Source: Streptococcus sanguinis SK49
GTDB taxonomy: Bacteria > Bacillota > Bacilli > Lactobacillales > Streptococcaceae
Reading direction: 5' to 3'
Length of the DNA stretch: 64,000 nt
NCBI RefSeq assembly: GCF_000212815.1
Contig: NZ_GL890985.1
Coordinates: forward strand, 1,420,203-1,484,202
This document shows positions 1 to 9,101 of the stretch, piece after piece; within the stretch, counting starts at the first letter, position 1, and the number at the start of each line of letters is the position of its first letter. The notes under the pieces are model-generated. The model worked only from the letters and a program-made list of their open reading frames with translations, made no database searches and was not told the origin of the DNA. The position numbers were made by a program, and so were the translations under genes.

Positions 1-416
1 ATCGGAAAATCAAATTTACCAAAAGATAAATCAATATTATTAGTTTGTCCTTTTCCATAAATAGCCTTGACAAGAAAGACAGCTAAAGCTGGCGCCAGCA
101 AGTTCAGTACAGTACCGCTGACAACATGATCAGCACGAAAATTAATGGTTGCTACTGCATGAATCGCAGAAAAAATGAGACCAACTAAACCACCTGCGAG
201 AAGAGAAAGCCAAATAGTCATTCCTCCTAAGCTTTCAGCGAAAGTCAGGTTAAAAACAACTCCTGTAAAAGCTCCCATGACCATGATGCCTTCCAAGCCA
301 ACATTAACAACACCAGCATGCTCAGAGTAAGCACCTCCAATACTGGTGAAAATGAGAGGAGCGGCATAGACCAGCATATTTGATACAAGTATTGTTAGAA
401 TAGCAACAATATTCAT
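1..416 (-). CDS. Nucleoside ABC transporter permease (second permease), 3' end missing
   Basis: This gene reads from the ATG at 416 leftward off the window edge, so only the N-terminal ~138 residues are present. The peptide begins MNIVAILTILVSNMLVYAAP and contains the motif HAGVVNVGLEGIMVMGAFTG, the typical G-x-x-N-x-G-x-E-G-x-M signature of BPD_transp_2 permeases of the guanosine/simple-sugar family (YufQ/NupQ type). It lies 2 bp behind the first permease, so the two are co-transcribed and probably pair as a heterodimer in the membrane. Family knowledge assigns it to purine/pyrimidine nucleoside import with the BMP lipoprotein encoded upstream. Substrate is inferred from the neighbouring salvage genes. 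Confidence 0.9.
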   Translation of the reverse strand, partial: MNIVAILTILVSNMLVYAAPLIFTSIGGAYSEHAGVVNVGLEGIMVMGAFTGVVFNLTFAESLGGMTIWLSLLAGGLVGLIFSAIHAVATINFRADHVVSGTVLNLLAPALAVFLVKAIYGKGQTNNIDLSFGKFDFP

Positions 417-418
417 CT

Positions 419-1474
419 TTACTCTACTCCTTTCATTCGTTTTTTAGGTTTGATATATTTTTCAATAATGTAGTGAGCACTTACAAAGAAGATAATGGAA
501 GCTGTTACAATATTGACAAGTTCTGGAGGAATAGTAGCCGTTGTCATACCAGGCGCACCAGTTTGCAATGTCCCAAGTAGAAACGCAGCAAAAATGATTC
601 CGATAGGAGAGTTGCTAGCAAGAAGAGCAACTGCCATACCATTAAATCCAACAGCCAGAGATCCTGCTTGAACATAAACGTTCTGGAAAGTACCTATACC
701 CTCAACTGCTCCTCCAATACCACAAAGAGCTCCAGAAATCACCATTGAAAGAATAATAGTACGTTTCGCCGACATCCCTGCATAATCTGAAGCATTTGGA
801 TTGAGACCTACTGAGCGAATTTCAAATCCAAGTGTGGTTTTCTTTATGATAAACCAAATTACAGCAACAGCAATCAAAGCAATGAAAATTCCAATATTCA
901 TACGTGACTTAGTAAGCTCTGTAAGAAAGTCTAGACGATAGCTAGCGTTTGCCGAAACAGGAATACTCGATTCGGAATCAACCATTAGTTTTTTAGGAAA
1001 ATTCCGAATAATTTCATTTCCAGCAAAAAGAACAATATAGTTCATCATAATGGTAACAATAACTTCGCTTGTACCTAAAAATGCTCTTAACAAACCCGGA
1101 ATTAAACCGATTAAACCACCGGCAACTGCTGCTACAAGGACAGTCAGCGGTAACATTGCAAAACGAGGAATGGTTGGAAAAGATAGGGCAAACCAAACAG
1201 CTGCAATCCAACCTGCCAAAGCTTGACCAGGTAAACCAACATTGAAAAAACCAGCACGACTAGCCACTGCAAACCCAAGAGCAATCAAAATTAGAGGTCC
1301 CATGGTTCGGAAAATTTCTCCAATATTTTTAATGGAACCAAAAGCTGTTTTGAACAACTCTTCATAACCCCACAAGGCATCATAACCAAAAATCCACATG
1401 ATGATGGCGCCAAGTAAGATTCCTAAAAGAACTGAAATAAAAGGAATAGCAATTTGCTGTGTTTTTTTATCCAT
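419..1474 (-). CDS. Nucleoside ABC transporter permease (first permease)
   Basis: A 351-aa polytopic membrane protein of the BPD_transp_2 family (NupP/YufP type), the partner of the permease that follows 2 bp later. It shows about eight to ten hydrophobic segments and the motif RAGFFNVGLPGQALAGW, the counterpart of the EAA-like loop in this family. I chose the ATG at 1474 (MDKKTQQIAIPF) because AAGGAGGG sits just upstream at 1481-1488; the longer reading frame to 1516 has no such site. The start overlaps the 3' end of the ATPase gene by 8 bp, which suggests translational coupling. Its likely role is to form half of the membrane channel for nucleosides bound by the BMP lipoprotein. Confidence 0.9.
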   Translation of the reverse strand: MDKKTQQIAIPFISVLLGILLGAIIMWIFGYDALWGYEELFKTAFGSIKNIGEIFRTMGPLILIALGFAVASRAGFFNVGLPGQALAGWIAAVWFALSFPTIPRFAMLPLTVLVAAVAGGLIGLIPGLLRAFLGTSEVIVTIMMNYIVLFAGNEIIRNFPKKLMVDSESSIPVSANASYRLDFLTELTKSRMNIGIFIALIAVAVIWFIIKKTTLGFEIRSVGLNPNASDYAGMSAKRTIILSMVISGALCGIGGAVEGIGTFQNVYVQAGSLAVGFNGMAVALLASNSPIGIIFAAFLLGTLQTGAPGMTTATIPPELVNIVTASIIFFVSAHYIIEKYIKPKKRMKGVE

Positions 1475-2999
1475 TAGAACCCTCCTTGATTTTTCCACCA
1501 GCCATGAGAATACCAAGTTCTTGCTTATTAGTTTCAGATGGCTTTACAATTCCTTGAATCTTTCCATCATGAATAACAGCAATACGGTCTGATAAATTAA
1601 GAATTTCATCTAATTCAAAGCTGACAACAAGAACGGCTTTCCCTTTATCACGTTCAGAAATTAAGCGCTTATGAATATACTCAATCGCACCAACATCCAA
1701 TCCGCGAGTAGGTTGACTGACAATTAATAGATCTGGATTACGATCAACTTCTCGAGCAATAATAGCTTTTTGTTGATTTCCCCCTGACAAAGCACCTGCT
1801 GGAACAAGTTCACTAGCTGCTCTAACGTCAAATTCTTCCATCAATTTACGGGCATATGAATTAATTTGATTATAATTCAAAACACCTTTGTTACTGAGCG
1901 GTTCTTTATAGTAAGTCTGGAGAGCAATATTTTCAGAAAGCATCATTTCAAGTACCAAACCATCACGATGACGATCCTCAGGTACATGACTTACTTGCAT
2001 TTCTGTAATCTTTCGTGGAGAAAGTCCTACAACTTCCCTTCCTTTGATTTTAATACTTCCTGATTTTACTTTTCGAAGTCCTGTAATAGCCTGAATCAAC
2101 TCACTCTGACCGTTACCGTCAATCCCAGCAACTCCTACGATTTCACCTGCATGAACATCAAGAGAAAGCTCTTTAACAGCTGGTACACCACGATTCTCAT
2201 TCACTATCAAATCAGAAATTTGAAGTACAACGTCTTTCGGTTTAGCTTCTTCCTTTTCAGTAACAAAAGAAACCGAACGTCCAACCATCATTTCAGCCAA
2301 ATCTTTATTTGAAACGCCCTCAATGCTAACAGTTTCAATTGATTTTCCACGGCGAATAACTGTGACACGATCCGCTACTGCTCGAATTTCATCTAGTTTA
2401 TGAGTAATCAGGATAATAGATTTCCCTTCTTTAACAAGAGTTTTCATAATATCCATTAATTCCAAAATTTCAGCAGGGGTCAATACTGCCGTTGGCTCAT
2501 CAAAGATCAAAATTTCGGCACCACGATAGAGGGTCTTCAGGATTTCTACACGTTGTTGGGCACCAACAGAAATATCTTCAACCTTAGCTGTTGGGTCAAC
2601 AGCTAAGCCATAGCGTTCTGATAATTCAAGGATATCTGCATTAGCTTTTTTCAAATCTAATACACCTTTATTTGTTATTTCGCTACCAAGAATAATGTTT
2701 TCAACAACAGTAAATGCTTCAACCAACATAAAGTGCTGATGAACCATTCCTATTCCGAGAGCTGCAGCCCTAGAAGGAGAATCCAATTTTTCCAATTTTC
2801 CGTTGACAAAAATTTCTCCACTAGTTGGCTCTAAAAGACCAGCCAACATATTCATCAAGGTAGATTTCCCAGCTCCATTTTCACCAAGAAGTGCATGAAT
2901 CTCACCTTTACGCAGTTGTAGGTTGATTTTGTCATTTGCGACAAATTCACCAAAAACTTTGGTTATCTCACGCATCTCAATGACATTTTCATGTGCCAT
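1467..2999 (-). CDS. Nucleoside ABC transporter, tandem ATP-binding protein
   Basis: A 510-aa cytoplasmic ATPase with two fused ABC modules, as in the sugar/nucleoside transporters RbsA and NupO/YufO. The first module has Walker A GENGAGKST (about residue 39) and Walker B ILIFDEPTA. The second has the degenerate P-loop GIDGNGQSE, signature LSGGNQQK and LLIVSQPTRGLD, where the usual DEP is replaced by SQP as is normal for this family. It energises the two permeases downstream. Between it and the BMP gene is a 136-bp gap with hairpins, so its expression is probably lower than that of the binding protein. Confidence 0.93.
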   Translation of the reverse strand: MAHENVIEMREITKVFGEFVANDKINLQLRKGEIHALLGENGAGKSTLMNMLAGLLEPTSGEIFVNGKLEKLDSPSRAAALGIGMVHQHFMLVEAFTVVENIILGSEITNKGVLDLKKANADILELSERYGLAVDPTAKVEDISVGAQQRVEILKTLYRGAEILIFDEPTAVLTPAEILELMDIMKTLVKEGKSIILITHKLDEIRAVADRVTVIRRGKSIETVSIEGVSNKDLAEMMVGRSVSFVTEKEEAKPKDVVLQISDLIVNENRGVPAVKELSLDVHAGEIVGVAGIDGNGQSELIQAITGLRKVKSGSIKIKGREVVGLSPRKITEMQVSHVPEDRHRDGLVLEMMLSENIALQTYYKEPLSNKGVLNYNQINSYARKLMEEFDVRAASELVPAGALSGGNQQKAIIAREVDRNPDLLIVSQPTRGLDVGAIEYIHKRLISERDKGKAVLVVSFELDEILNLSDRIAVIHDGKIQGIVKPSETNKQELGILMAGGKIKEGSNG

Positions 3000-3040
3000 T
3001 AGAGTATTCCTTTCTAGAAAATTATATTTTATTTCAGTAG

Positions 3041-3120
3041 AGCCTACTAATCAAGTTAGTAGGTTCTATTGAGACAAAATGTCTCAATACCCTAAAAAAG
3101 CAACCCAAGAAGGTTGGGTC
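3041..3120 (-). terminator. Hairpin cluster after the BMP lipoprotein gene (partial terminator/mRNA stabiliser)
   Basis: Three inverted repeats lie between the BMP gene and the ATPase gene. ACCCAA (3103-3108) pairs with TTGGGT (3114-3119) and is followed in the minus direction by a run of U at 3094-3099, so it resembles an intrinsic terminator. Next is TTGAGAC/GTCTCAA (3069-3087), then a long stem AGAACCTACTAA / TTAGTAGGCTCT (about 3041-3067). Such structures commonly let a binding-protein mRNA outnumber the membrane-component mRNA. Confidence 0.6.
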
Positions 3121-3135
3121 GCTTCTGGATCTTTA

Positions 3136-4191
3136 TTATTTTTCAGGTGCTTTTACACTACCATCAATAATCTGTTTCTTAGCATCTTCTACAGCTTTTT
3201 TAGCATCTTCAGATAGGTTAGAAGTTGTCAATTCAACTCCACCATCTTTCAAACCAAATGTAATTACTTTCCCACCCGGGAATTTACCATCAGCTGTTTG
3301 AGTAGCAATCTCTTGAACAGTTTTGCCAACTTGTTTTAAGCTGGAAGCAAGTACAAAGTTAGATTCCTTGCCATCTTTAGACTTGTATTTACCTTCTTCA
3401 GCTTGATCACGATCGACACCGATTACCCAAACTTTTTCATCTTCATTTTTCTTCTCATTCAAGTCTTTTGCTTCTTTAAAGACACCTGCTCCAGTACCAC
3501 CTGCAGCTTGATAAACTACATCAGCTCCTGCGGCATATTGGGTTGCAGCAATAGTTCTTCCTTTTTCAGGATTATTAAAGTCTTCGGCATATTGAATATC
3601 AACTGAAATATCTTTGTTAACAGACTTCACTCCTGCTTCAAAGCCTTTTTCAAAACGAGTGATAACCTCGCCACGTGCCCCTCCAATAAAACCAACTTTG
3701 TTAGTCTTCGTAGTTTTTGCAGCAGCAACACCTGCAAGATAAGCAGCTTCATTATCAGCAAAAACAGCAGATGCTACATTCTTCTTGTCTTTGATAACAG
3801 AATCAATAATAACATAATTAATATCAGCATTTTCATCAGCAGCAGCTGTAACAGCAGGTGCTAATTTATAACCAACGCCATAAACTAATTTATAGCCATT
3901 TGTAGCTGCTTGACTGAAGTTATTCGCAAAATCCGCTTCACTTGTAGACTGGTAGTAAGTAAAGCCGTTATCTTTAGAAAGACCGTTTTCTTTACCCCAA
4001 GCTTGCAAGCCTTCCCATGCAGACTGGTTAAATGACTTATCATCAACACCGCCAGTATCAGTTACGATAGCAGCTTTCAAATCAGTTTTCGCGTTTGAAG
4101 AATCTGAGCGAGAAGCACGGTTTCCACATGCAGCAAGTCCGAATGCTGCGACAGTTACTAGACCAAGACCTAGCCATTGTTTTTTGTTCAT
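3136..4191 (-). CDS. BMP-family nucleoside-binding lipoprotein
   Basis: A 351-aa substrate-binding lipoprotein of the BMP/PnrA/TmpC family. The start at 4191 gives a lipoprotein signal peptide, MNKKQWLGLGLVTVAAFGLA, ending in the lipobox LAAC; AGGAGG is just upstream, whereas the longer ORF start to 4230 would bury the signal. The mature part has the family features DTGGVDDKSFNQSAWEGL near the N-terminus and VGYKLAPAV. Family members bind purine and pyrimidine nucleosides outside the membrane and deliver them to a tandem-ATPase ABC importer, which is exactly what follows. It sits behind cdd, deoC and pdp, so imported nucleosides would feed those enzymes. Confidence 0.93.
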   Translation of the reverse strand: MNKKQWLGLGLVTVAAFGLAACGNRASRSDSSNAKTDLKAAIVTDTGGVDDKSFNQSAWEGLQAWGKENGLSKDNGFTYYQSTSEADFANNFSQAATNGYKLVYGVGYKLAPAVTAAADENADINYVIIDSVIKDKKNVASAVFADNEAAYLAGVAAAKTTKTNKVGFIGGARGEVITRFEKGFEAGVKSVNKDISVDIQYAEDFNNPEKGRTIAATQYAAGADVVYQAAGGTGAGVFKEAKDLNEKKNEDEKVWVIGVDRDQAEEGKYKSKDGKESNFVLASSLKQVGKTVQEIATQTADGKFPGGKVITFGLKDGGVELTTSNLSEDAKKAVEDAKKQIIDGSVKAPEK

Positions 4192-4262
4192 TTCTGAACC
4201 TCCTAAATAAGATGTGCAACACAGTTGCAAGTTTGAGTTTGGTCAGATGACCGATAACAGAC

Positions 4263-4652
4263 TTATGTTAAATCTGTAAAAGAATATGGAAGTAATTCCT
4301 TGACCGTCATCACGACCGTCGATTTATCTTTAGCGACCAAGGTCACTTTTAGATCCTCAGCAAAAAATTCTGCCATTACTTGGCGGCAGGCACCACAGGG
4401 CGATATGGGTTTTTCCGTCTCACCATAGACAATCAGCTCCTCGAAGTCTAAAGCTCCTTCTGAAACCGCCTTAAATATAGCTGTCCGCTCTCCGCAGTTG
4501 GTCAGACCAAAACTGGCATTTTCAACATTAACGCCGGTAAATACCCGTCCGTCTTTAGCGACTAAAACCGCTCCAATAGGGAAATGAGAATAGGGAACAT
4601 AAGCATTTTTGCTTGCTTGGACAGCCAAGTCAATCAACTCAGTAGTCGCCAC
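4263..4652 (-). CDS. cdd: Cytidine deaminase
   Basis: A 129-aa homotetrameric-type cytidine deaminase that converts cytidine and deoxycytidine to uridine and deoxyuridine. The zinc and catalytic motifs are intact: NCGERTA carries the first zinc cysteine and the proton-shuttle glutamate, and CGACRQ carries the other two cysteines. VENASFGL is the substrate-binding loop. Length is usual for the small Gram-positive form. Its start overlaps deoC by 14 bp, which implies translational coupling. The 71-bp gap to the BMP lipoprotein contains no strong terminator, so the operon probably continues into the transporter. Confidence 0.95.
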   Translation of the reverse strand: MATTELIDLAVQASKNAYVPYSHFPIGAVLVAKDGRVFTGVNVENASFGLTNCGERTAIFKAVSEGALDFEELIVYGETEKPISPCGACRQVMAEFFAEDLKVTLVAKDKSTVVMTVKELLPYSFTDLT

Positions 4653-5301
4653 TAGTTTCTTCTCCCTTCATAATCGCCACACCGGCTGAAGTTCCGATAC
4701 GAGTCGCACCTGCTTCAATAAAGGCTAGCGCATCTTCATAAGAACGAGCACCGCCAGAAGCCTTGACGCCCATGTCAGGACCAACTGTTTTTCTCATGAG
4801 GGCGACATCTTCGACTGTCGCACCGCCAGTTGAAAATCCTGTAGAGGTCTTAACAAAATCAGCTCCAGCTTTCTGAGCCAGTTGGCAGGCCTTAGCCTTC
4901 TCCTCATCTGTCAGCAGGCAAGTTTCCAGAATCACCTTGACCAAGGTACCGTTAGCAGCTTCTACAACCGCACGGATGTCTCGCTCTACCAAATCATAAT
5001 CTTTAGACTTCAGAGCACCGACATTGATGACCATATCCACTTCGCCAGCACCCTTTTGGATGGCGTCTTTCGTTTCAAAGGCCTTTACATCGGAAGTGTT
5101 GGCTCCTAAAGGAAAACCAATTGGCACACAAACCTTGACATCTGAGCCTTTCAGCTGCTCCGCAGCAAACTCTATCCAGGTTGGATTAACACAGATACTG
5201 GCAAAATCATAAACTTTTGCTTCTTCAATTAACTTCAGAATCTGCTCTTCTGACGCTTCTGGTTTTAAAAGCGTATGGTCTATGTATTTGTTTAATTTCA
5301 T
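4639..5301 (-). CDS. deoC: Deoxyribose-phosphate aldolase
   Basis: A 220-aa DeoC that cleaves 2-deoxyribose-5-phosphate to glyceraldehyde-3-phosphate and acetaldehyde, the exit route for the sugar of deoxynucleosides. The Schiff-base lysine lies in FVKTSTGF and the second active-site lysine in MGVKASGG, both present. The protein opens with [16 protein letters not shown], typical of the family. It is 17 bp behind pdp and overlaps cdd, so all three enzymes of pyrimidine deoxynucleoside breakdown are made from one message. Confidence 0.95.
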   Translation of the reverse strand: MKLNKYIDHTLLKPEASEEQILKLIEEAKVYDFASICVNPTWIEFAAEQLKGSDVKVCVPIGFPLGANTSDVKAFETKDAIQKGAGEVDMVINVGALKSKDYDLVERDIRAVVEAANGTLVKVILETCLLTDEEKAKACQLAQKAGADFVKTSTGFSTGGATVEDVALMRKTVGPDMGVKASGGARSYEDALAFIEAGATRIGTSAGVAIMKGEETSGDY

Positions 5302-5318
5302 GTTGACTTCTCCTAGAA

Positions 5319-6596
5319 TTAAGCAATAACCTCGATAATTTCGCTTACTGCAACGCTTTCATCACCTATTTTAACATTTTTTTGAAAATCTGTAACTAGT
5401 TCTTGAGAAATTTTTTCATTTGAATAAATTTTTGCGAAAACTTCTCCAATTTCAACCTTGTCTCCGACTTTCTTTTCGAAAACAATTCCTGTTTCATAAT
5501 CTAAGTCGTCAGATTTAACTGCGCGTCCTGCTCCAAGTCTCATGGCAAAGAGTCCAAACTCCATAGCAGGCAGTTCAGTGATATAGCCTGCCTGTTCTGC
5601 TTTCACATCTACAATATGAGCTGCACTTGATGGACGATAGAGGTCTTCCAAGTCACCACCTTGAGCAGCAATCATAGCTTCAAATTTCTTCAAAGCAGCG
5701 CCATTAGTCAACTGTTCTCTTACTTCTTCCACCGTTTTCTCAACGTCTGCCAGTCCGAGCATAATCTGAGCCAACTCACAAATGAAAGTTGTGATGTCTT
5801 CACGACCCCTGCCCTGCAAGATATCCAAAGCTTCTAAGATTTCCAGACGATTGCCAATGCTGGTTCCCAGAGGCTGACTCATATCTGTCAAAACAGCTAC
5901 CGTTTTTCTACCAACTGCCTTGCCCAAATCTACCATAGTGCGTGCTAGTACACGAGCGTCATCAATATTTTTCATAAAGGCGCCTTCACCAACAGTCACA
6001 TCCAGAAGTATACTGTCTGCACCAGCAGCAATTTTCTTACTCATAACAGAGCTCGCTATCAGCGGAATTGTATCAACAGTTGCTGTTACATCTCGCAGGG
6101 CATAGAGTAATTTATCCGCTAGCACCAACTGATCAGACTGACCGATAACGGACAAACCGATTTCCTGCACCTGCTTGATAAAGTCTTCCTGACTGCGCTC
6201 TACCTGAAATCCTTTAATGGATTCCAATTTATCAATGGTTCCTCCAGTATGGCCCAGCCCGCGGCCGCTCATTTTAGCAACAGGCACACCGAAACTAGCT
6301 ACCAATGGTACCAAGACCAGAGTTACTTTATCACCAACACCGCCAGTAGAATGTTTATCTACTTTTATTCCCGCGATTTCTGACAAGTCAAACTGCTCTC
6401 CAGTTCCAACCATGGTCATGGTTAAATCCGAAATTTCCCGAGTCGTCATGCCCTTAAAATAGACAGCCATCGCAAAGGCTGCCATCTGATAATCAGGCAC
6501 CGTCCCGTCCACATAACCCTCAATCAGCCACTGGATTTCCTGACTGGTCAGTTCCAGACCGTCTCTCTTCTTTTGGATAATATCTACAGCACGCAT
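5319..6596 (-). CDS. pdp: Pyrimidine-nucleoside phosphorylase
   Basis: A 425-aa thymidine/pyrimidine-nucleoside phosphorylase (glycosyltransferase family 3 fold). It releases uracil or thymine and ribose- or deoxyribose-1-phosphate. The signature [19 protein letters not shown] is complete and [13 protein letters not shown] forms the phosphate-binding loop. Length matches the Bacillus Pdp. The start codon is 1 bp from the stop of the methyltransferase gene, so the two are probably coupled. Assignment to Pdp rather than DeoA rests on the Firmicute context and is not certain, because the two subfamilies are close. Confidence 0.93.
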   Translation of the reverse strand: MRAVDIIQKKRDGLELTSQEIQWLIEGYVDGTVPDYQMAAFAMAVYFKGMTTREISDLTMTMVGTGEQFDLSEIAGIKVDKHSTGGVGDKVTLVLVPLVASFGVPVAKMSGRGLGHTGGTIDKLESIKGFQVERSQEDFIKQVQEIGLSVIGQSDQLVLADKLLYALRDVTATVDTIPLIASSVMSKKIAAGADSILLDVTVGEGAFMKNIDDARVLARTMVDLGKAVGRKTVAVLTDMSQPLGTSIGNRLEILEALDILQGRGREDITTFICELAQIMLGLADVEKTVEEVREQLTNGAALKKFEAMIAAQGGDLEDLYRPSSAAHIVDVKAEQAGYITELPAMEFGLFAMRLGAGRAVKSDDLDYETGIVFEKKVGDKVEIGEVFAKIYSNEKISQELVTDFQKNVKIGDESVAVSEIIEVIA

Positions 6597-6597
6597 C

Positions 6598-7185
6598 CTA
6601 TTTTTCGCTCCTTAGTATATAGTAGCCTTTGTCCTTCTTAACAATCTCACAATTACCGAAGATAGCTTCCATCTTCGACTTGGCGCTGGGTGCTCCTTGC
6701 TTCTTCTGAATCACAAGGGTCAAATCACCGCCTTCTGTCAAATGCTCATAGCTTCCGCTGATAACCTCATGTACAACCTGCTTACCAGCACGGATAGGTG
6801 GATTACTGATAATATGGTCGAAAATGCCGTTGACTTTTTCATAAACATTTGACTGGAAGATCTCAGCTGAAATCTGGTTTCTCTCAGCATTCTTCTGAGC
6901 CAAGTCCAAGGCTCGCTGGTTGATATCCACCATGGTCGCAGTCACTCCTTGCGCTTTGGCTAAGGTCAAACCTAGAGGCCCATAGCCACAGCCAACATCC
7001 AGCACCCGTTCTCCAGCTTCAAAGTCCAAGACAGACAAAAGAACCCGACTGCCATAATCAATCATTTTTTTACTGAAAACACCAGCATCAGTCAAAAAAG
7101 TCAGCCGCTGTCCTAACAGTTCTACATTTAATTCATGAATATCATGTTTGGCGTCAGGATTTTCTGCAAAATACATTTTAGTCAT
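6598..7185 (-). CDS. Class I SAM-dependent methyltransferase (RsmC-like)
   Basis: A 195-aa methyltransferase of the MTS/RsmC group. Motif I is VLDVGCGYGPLGLTLA, and IISNPPIRAG contains the NPP(Y/I) motif that contacts the target base in N-methyltransferases of RNA or DNA. Related proteins methylate 16S rRNA guanine, but the exact target here is unproven. It is the first gene of the salvage operon. The start ATG at 7185 has no visible SD sequence, and the -10 box at 7192-7197 lies so close that the transcript may begin at or next to the start codon (see findings). Confidence 0.85.
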   Translation of the reverse strand: MTKMYFAENPDAKHDIHELNVELLGQRLTFLTDAGVFSKKMIDYGSRVLLSVLDFEAGERVLDVGCGYGPLGLTLAKAQGVTATMVDINQRALDLAQKNAERNQISAEIFQSNVYEKVNGIFDHIISNPPIRAGKQVVHEVISGSYEHLTEGGDLTLVIQKKQGAPSAKSKMEAIFGNCEIVKKDKGYYILRSEK

Positions 7186-7191
7186 ACAACC

Positions 7192-7221
7192 ATTTTATCA
7201 TAATTTTCCTAGATTTGTAAA
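7192..7221 (-). promoter_or_regulatory. Promoter of the nucleoside salvage operon
   Basis: On the minus strand the -35 box TTTACA (7216-7221) and the extended -10 box TGATAAAAT (TAAAAT at 7192-7197) are separated by 18 bp. Expected transcription start is about 7185, coinciding with the ATG of the methyltransferase gene. The coaA promoter (extended -10 TGTTATACT near 7247-7254) faces the other way in the same intergenic region. Confidence 0.6.
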
Positions 7222-7279
7222 TCGTTTTCATTTCTCCAAAAAGTATGTTATACTAAAGTCCATCATACAGGAGTAACTT

Positions 7280-8200
7280 ATGACTAACGAATTTCTTCAT
7301 TTTGAAAAAATCAGCCGCCATACATGGCAAAATCTGCATCGTAAAACAACTCCGCCTCTGACCCAGGCCGAGCTTAACTCTATCAAGAGTTTCAATGACA
7401 AGATTAGCCTGCAGGACGTGACGGACATTTATTTACCCTTGACCAATCTCATTCAGATTTATAAACGTTCTAAGGAAGACTTGGCTTTTTCCAAGGGGAT
7501 TTTTCTACAAAAAGAGAGCCGGAAACAGCCCTTTATCATCGGAGTTTCTGGCAGTGTGGCCGTTGGGAAATCCACCACCAGCCGGTTGCTGCAGATTCTG
7601 CTTTCTCGGACTTTTTCAAATGCGACAGTCGAGCTAGTTACCACAGATGGTTTTTTGTTTCCTAATCAAATTTTAGAAGCTAACGGCATTTTAAACCGCA
7701 AGGGTTTCCCAGAAAGCTATAATATGGAGTTGCTTCTTTCCTTTCTAGATAGCATAAAAAACGGTCAGGATTTCCAAATTCCTGTCTACTCGCATGAGAC
7801 ATACGATATCGTTCCTCAAGAAATGCAAGAGGTAAAAGCTGCTGACTTTGTTATCGTCGAAGGGATCAATGTTTTCCAGAATCCACAGAACGAGCGCCTC
7901 TATATGACAGACTTTTTTGACTTTTCTATCTATGTCGATGCAGAAGTCGAAAATATTGAAAACTGGTATCTGGATCGCTTTAAAAAAATGCTGACGCTGG
8001 CTGAAAACGACCCCAAAAACTACTACCACCGCTTCACCACGCAATCAGAAGAGGAAGTGGTGGCTTTCGCCCATAATGTCTGGAAAAGCATTAACCTTGT
8101 CAACCTGCTAGACTACATTGAGCCAACCCGCAATCGGGCAGAAATTATTCTGCACAAAGCTGGAAATCATGAAATTGATGAAATTTACTTAAAAAAATAA
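7280..8200 (+). CDS. coaA: Pantothenate kinase type I
   Basis: A 306-aa type I pantothenate kinase, which phosphorylates pantothenate in the first committed step of coenzyme A synthesis in the cytoplasm. The P-loop [15 protein letters not shown] lies near residue 95, preceded by the usual N-terminal region with the [12 protein letters not shown] motif. TTDGF and the C-terminal [12 protein letters not shown] are conserved in the family. GGAGTAA precedes the ATG. The gene stands between the divergent salvage operon and rpsT and is probably monocistronic, with an extended -10 promoter just upstream. Confidence 0.95.
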   Translation: MTNEFLHFEKISRHTWQNLHRKTTPPLTQAELNSIKSFNDKISLQDVTDIYLPLTNLIQIYKRSKEDLAFSKGIFLQKESRKQPFIIGVSGSVAVGKSTTSRLLQILLSRTFSNATVELVTTDGFLFPNQILEANGILNRKGFPESYNMELLLSFLDSIKNGQDFQIPVYSHETYDIVPQEMQEVKAADFVIVEGINVFQNPQNERLYMTDFFDFSIYVDAEVENIENWYLDRFKKMLTLAENDPKNYYHRFTTQSEEEVVAFAHNVWKSINLVNLLDYIEPTRNRAEIILHKAGNHEIDEIYLKK

Positions 8201-8206
8201 AAAAGC

Positions 8207-8235
8207 TTGTCAAATCCTAACTTTTCATATATAAT
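8207..8235 (+). promoter_or_regulatory. Promoter of rpsT
   Basis: TTGTCA at 8207-8212 and TATAAT at 8230-8235 are separated by exactly 17 bp, giving a near-consensus vegetative promoter about 30 bp before the rpsT start codon. Confidence 0.75.
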
Positions 8236-8270
8236 TAGATAGTTAGTATTTTCAATGGAGGTGAAACAAC

Positions 8271-8507
8271 TTGGCAAACATTAAATCAGCTATCAAACGC
8301 GCTGAATTGAACGTGAAACATAACGAAAAAAACTCAGCTCAAAAGTCAGCTATGCGTACTGCAATCAAAGCATTTGAAGCAAACCCATCTGAAGAACTTT
8401 TCCGTGCTGCTAGCTCAGCTATCGATAAAGCAGAAACAAAAGGTTTGATCCACAAAAACAAAGCAAGCCGCGATAAAGCACGCCTTTCAGCTAAACTTGC
8501 TAAATAA
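8271..8507 (+). CDS. rpsT: 30S ribosomal protein S20
   Basis: A 78-aa S20, a primary 16S rRNA-binding protein of the small subunit. The sequence begins [14 protein letters not shown] and is rich in Lys and Ala with the C-terminal [20 protein letters not shown] typical of the family. The initiation codon is TTG, chosen because it gives the conserved N-terminus and follows the strong SD sequence GGAGGTG. A non-ATG start is also known for S20 in enterobacteria, where it serves autoregulation. The gene has its own promoter and an intrinsic terminator. Confidence 0.97.
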   Translation: MANIKSAIKRAELNVKHNEKNSAQKSAMRTAIKAFEANPSEELFRAASSAIDKAETKGLIHKNKASRDKARLSAKLAK

Positions 8508-8517
8508 TGCATACAAA

Positions 8518-8541
8518 GGGAGCTCTCAGGAGCTTTTTTTG
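8518..8541 (+). terminator. Intrinsic terminator of rpsT
   Basis: AGCTC (8521-8525) pairs with GAGCT (8530-8534) around a four-base loop and is followed by a run of seven T. Confidence 0.75.
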
Positions 8542-8564
8542 TTTCTCACACAAAGGAGGTAGGG

Positions 8565-9086
8565 ATGAAAATAGCAATTATTGGTTATTCCGGTTCTGGC
8601 AAATCCACTCTAGCAGCACAACTGTCCAACCACTACTCCATTCCCAAACTTCACATGGATACATTGCAGTTCCAACCTGGCTGGAAGGATAGCGACCGTG
8701 ATTGGATGAGTAAACAGATAGATAATTTTTTGTCAAAAAATACCGACTGGATTATTGATGGCAACTACTCTTGGTGTTTTTATGAACGTCGGATGGCAGA
8801 AGCCGACCAAATCATCTTTCTGAACTTCTCTCGCTGGAACTGCCTCTATCGAGCTTTCAAACGCTATCTAAAATACCGAAATCGGACCAGAGAAAGCATG
8901 GCTCCCGGCTGCCCCGAAAAGTTTGACTGGGAGTTTATCTGCTGGGTTCTTTGGAAAGGACGACGTCAGACAGCACTGGAAAGATATAAGAGAATCCGTC
9001 AAACCTTTCCTCAGAAATTCTACGAATTAAGAAATCAAAAAGAACTGACCAGCTTCTTACAGAACCTAAAAACAAGCGAGCCCTAA
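8565..9086 (+). CDS. P-loop NTPase of the FlaR / topology-modulation protein family
   Basis: A 173-aa adenylate-kinase-like P-loop protein. Walker A is GYSGSGKSTLA (residues 7-17) and HMDTLQFQPGW is the typical family motif that follows. Proteins of this group are annotated as DNA topology modulation protein FlaR from an old genetic observation, but the sequence looks like a small-molecule or nucleotide kinase, and no substrate can be named. AAAGGAGG precedes the ATG at 8565. The terminator shared with the facing TetR gene overlaps its last codons. Confidence 0.8.
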   Translation: MKIAIIGYSGSGKSTLAAQLSNHYSIPKLHMDTLQFQPGWKDSDRDWMSKQIDNFLSKNTDWIIDGNYSWCFYERRMAEADQIIFLNFSRWNCLYRAFKRYLKYRNRTRESMAPGCPEKFDWEFICWVLWKGRRQTALERYKRIRQTFPQKFYELRNQKELTSFLQNLKTSEP

Positions 9087-9101
9087 TGACTCACTTGTTT
9101 T
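9069..9101. terminator. Bidirectional terminator between flaR-like and TetR genes
   Basis: AAAACAAGCGAG (9069-9080) and CTCACTTGTTTT (9090-9101) form a 12-bp stem with one C/A or G/U position depending on the strand. T runs flank both sides, so it can serve the two convergent genes. It overlaps the coding end of the first gene. Confidence 0.75.
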
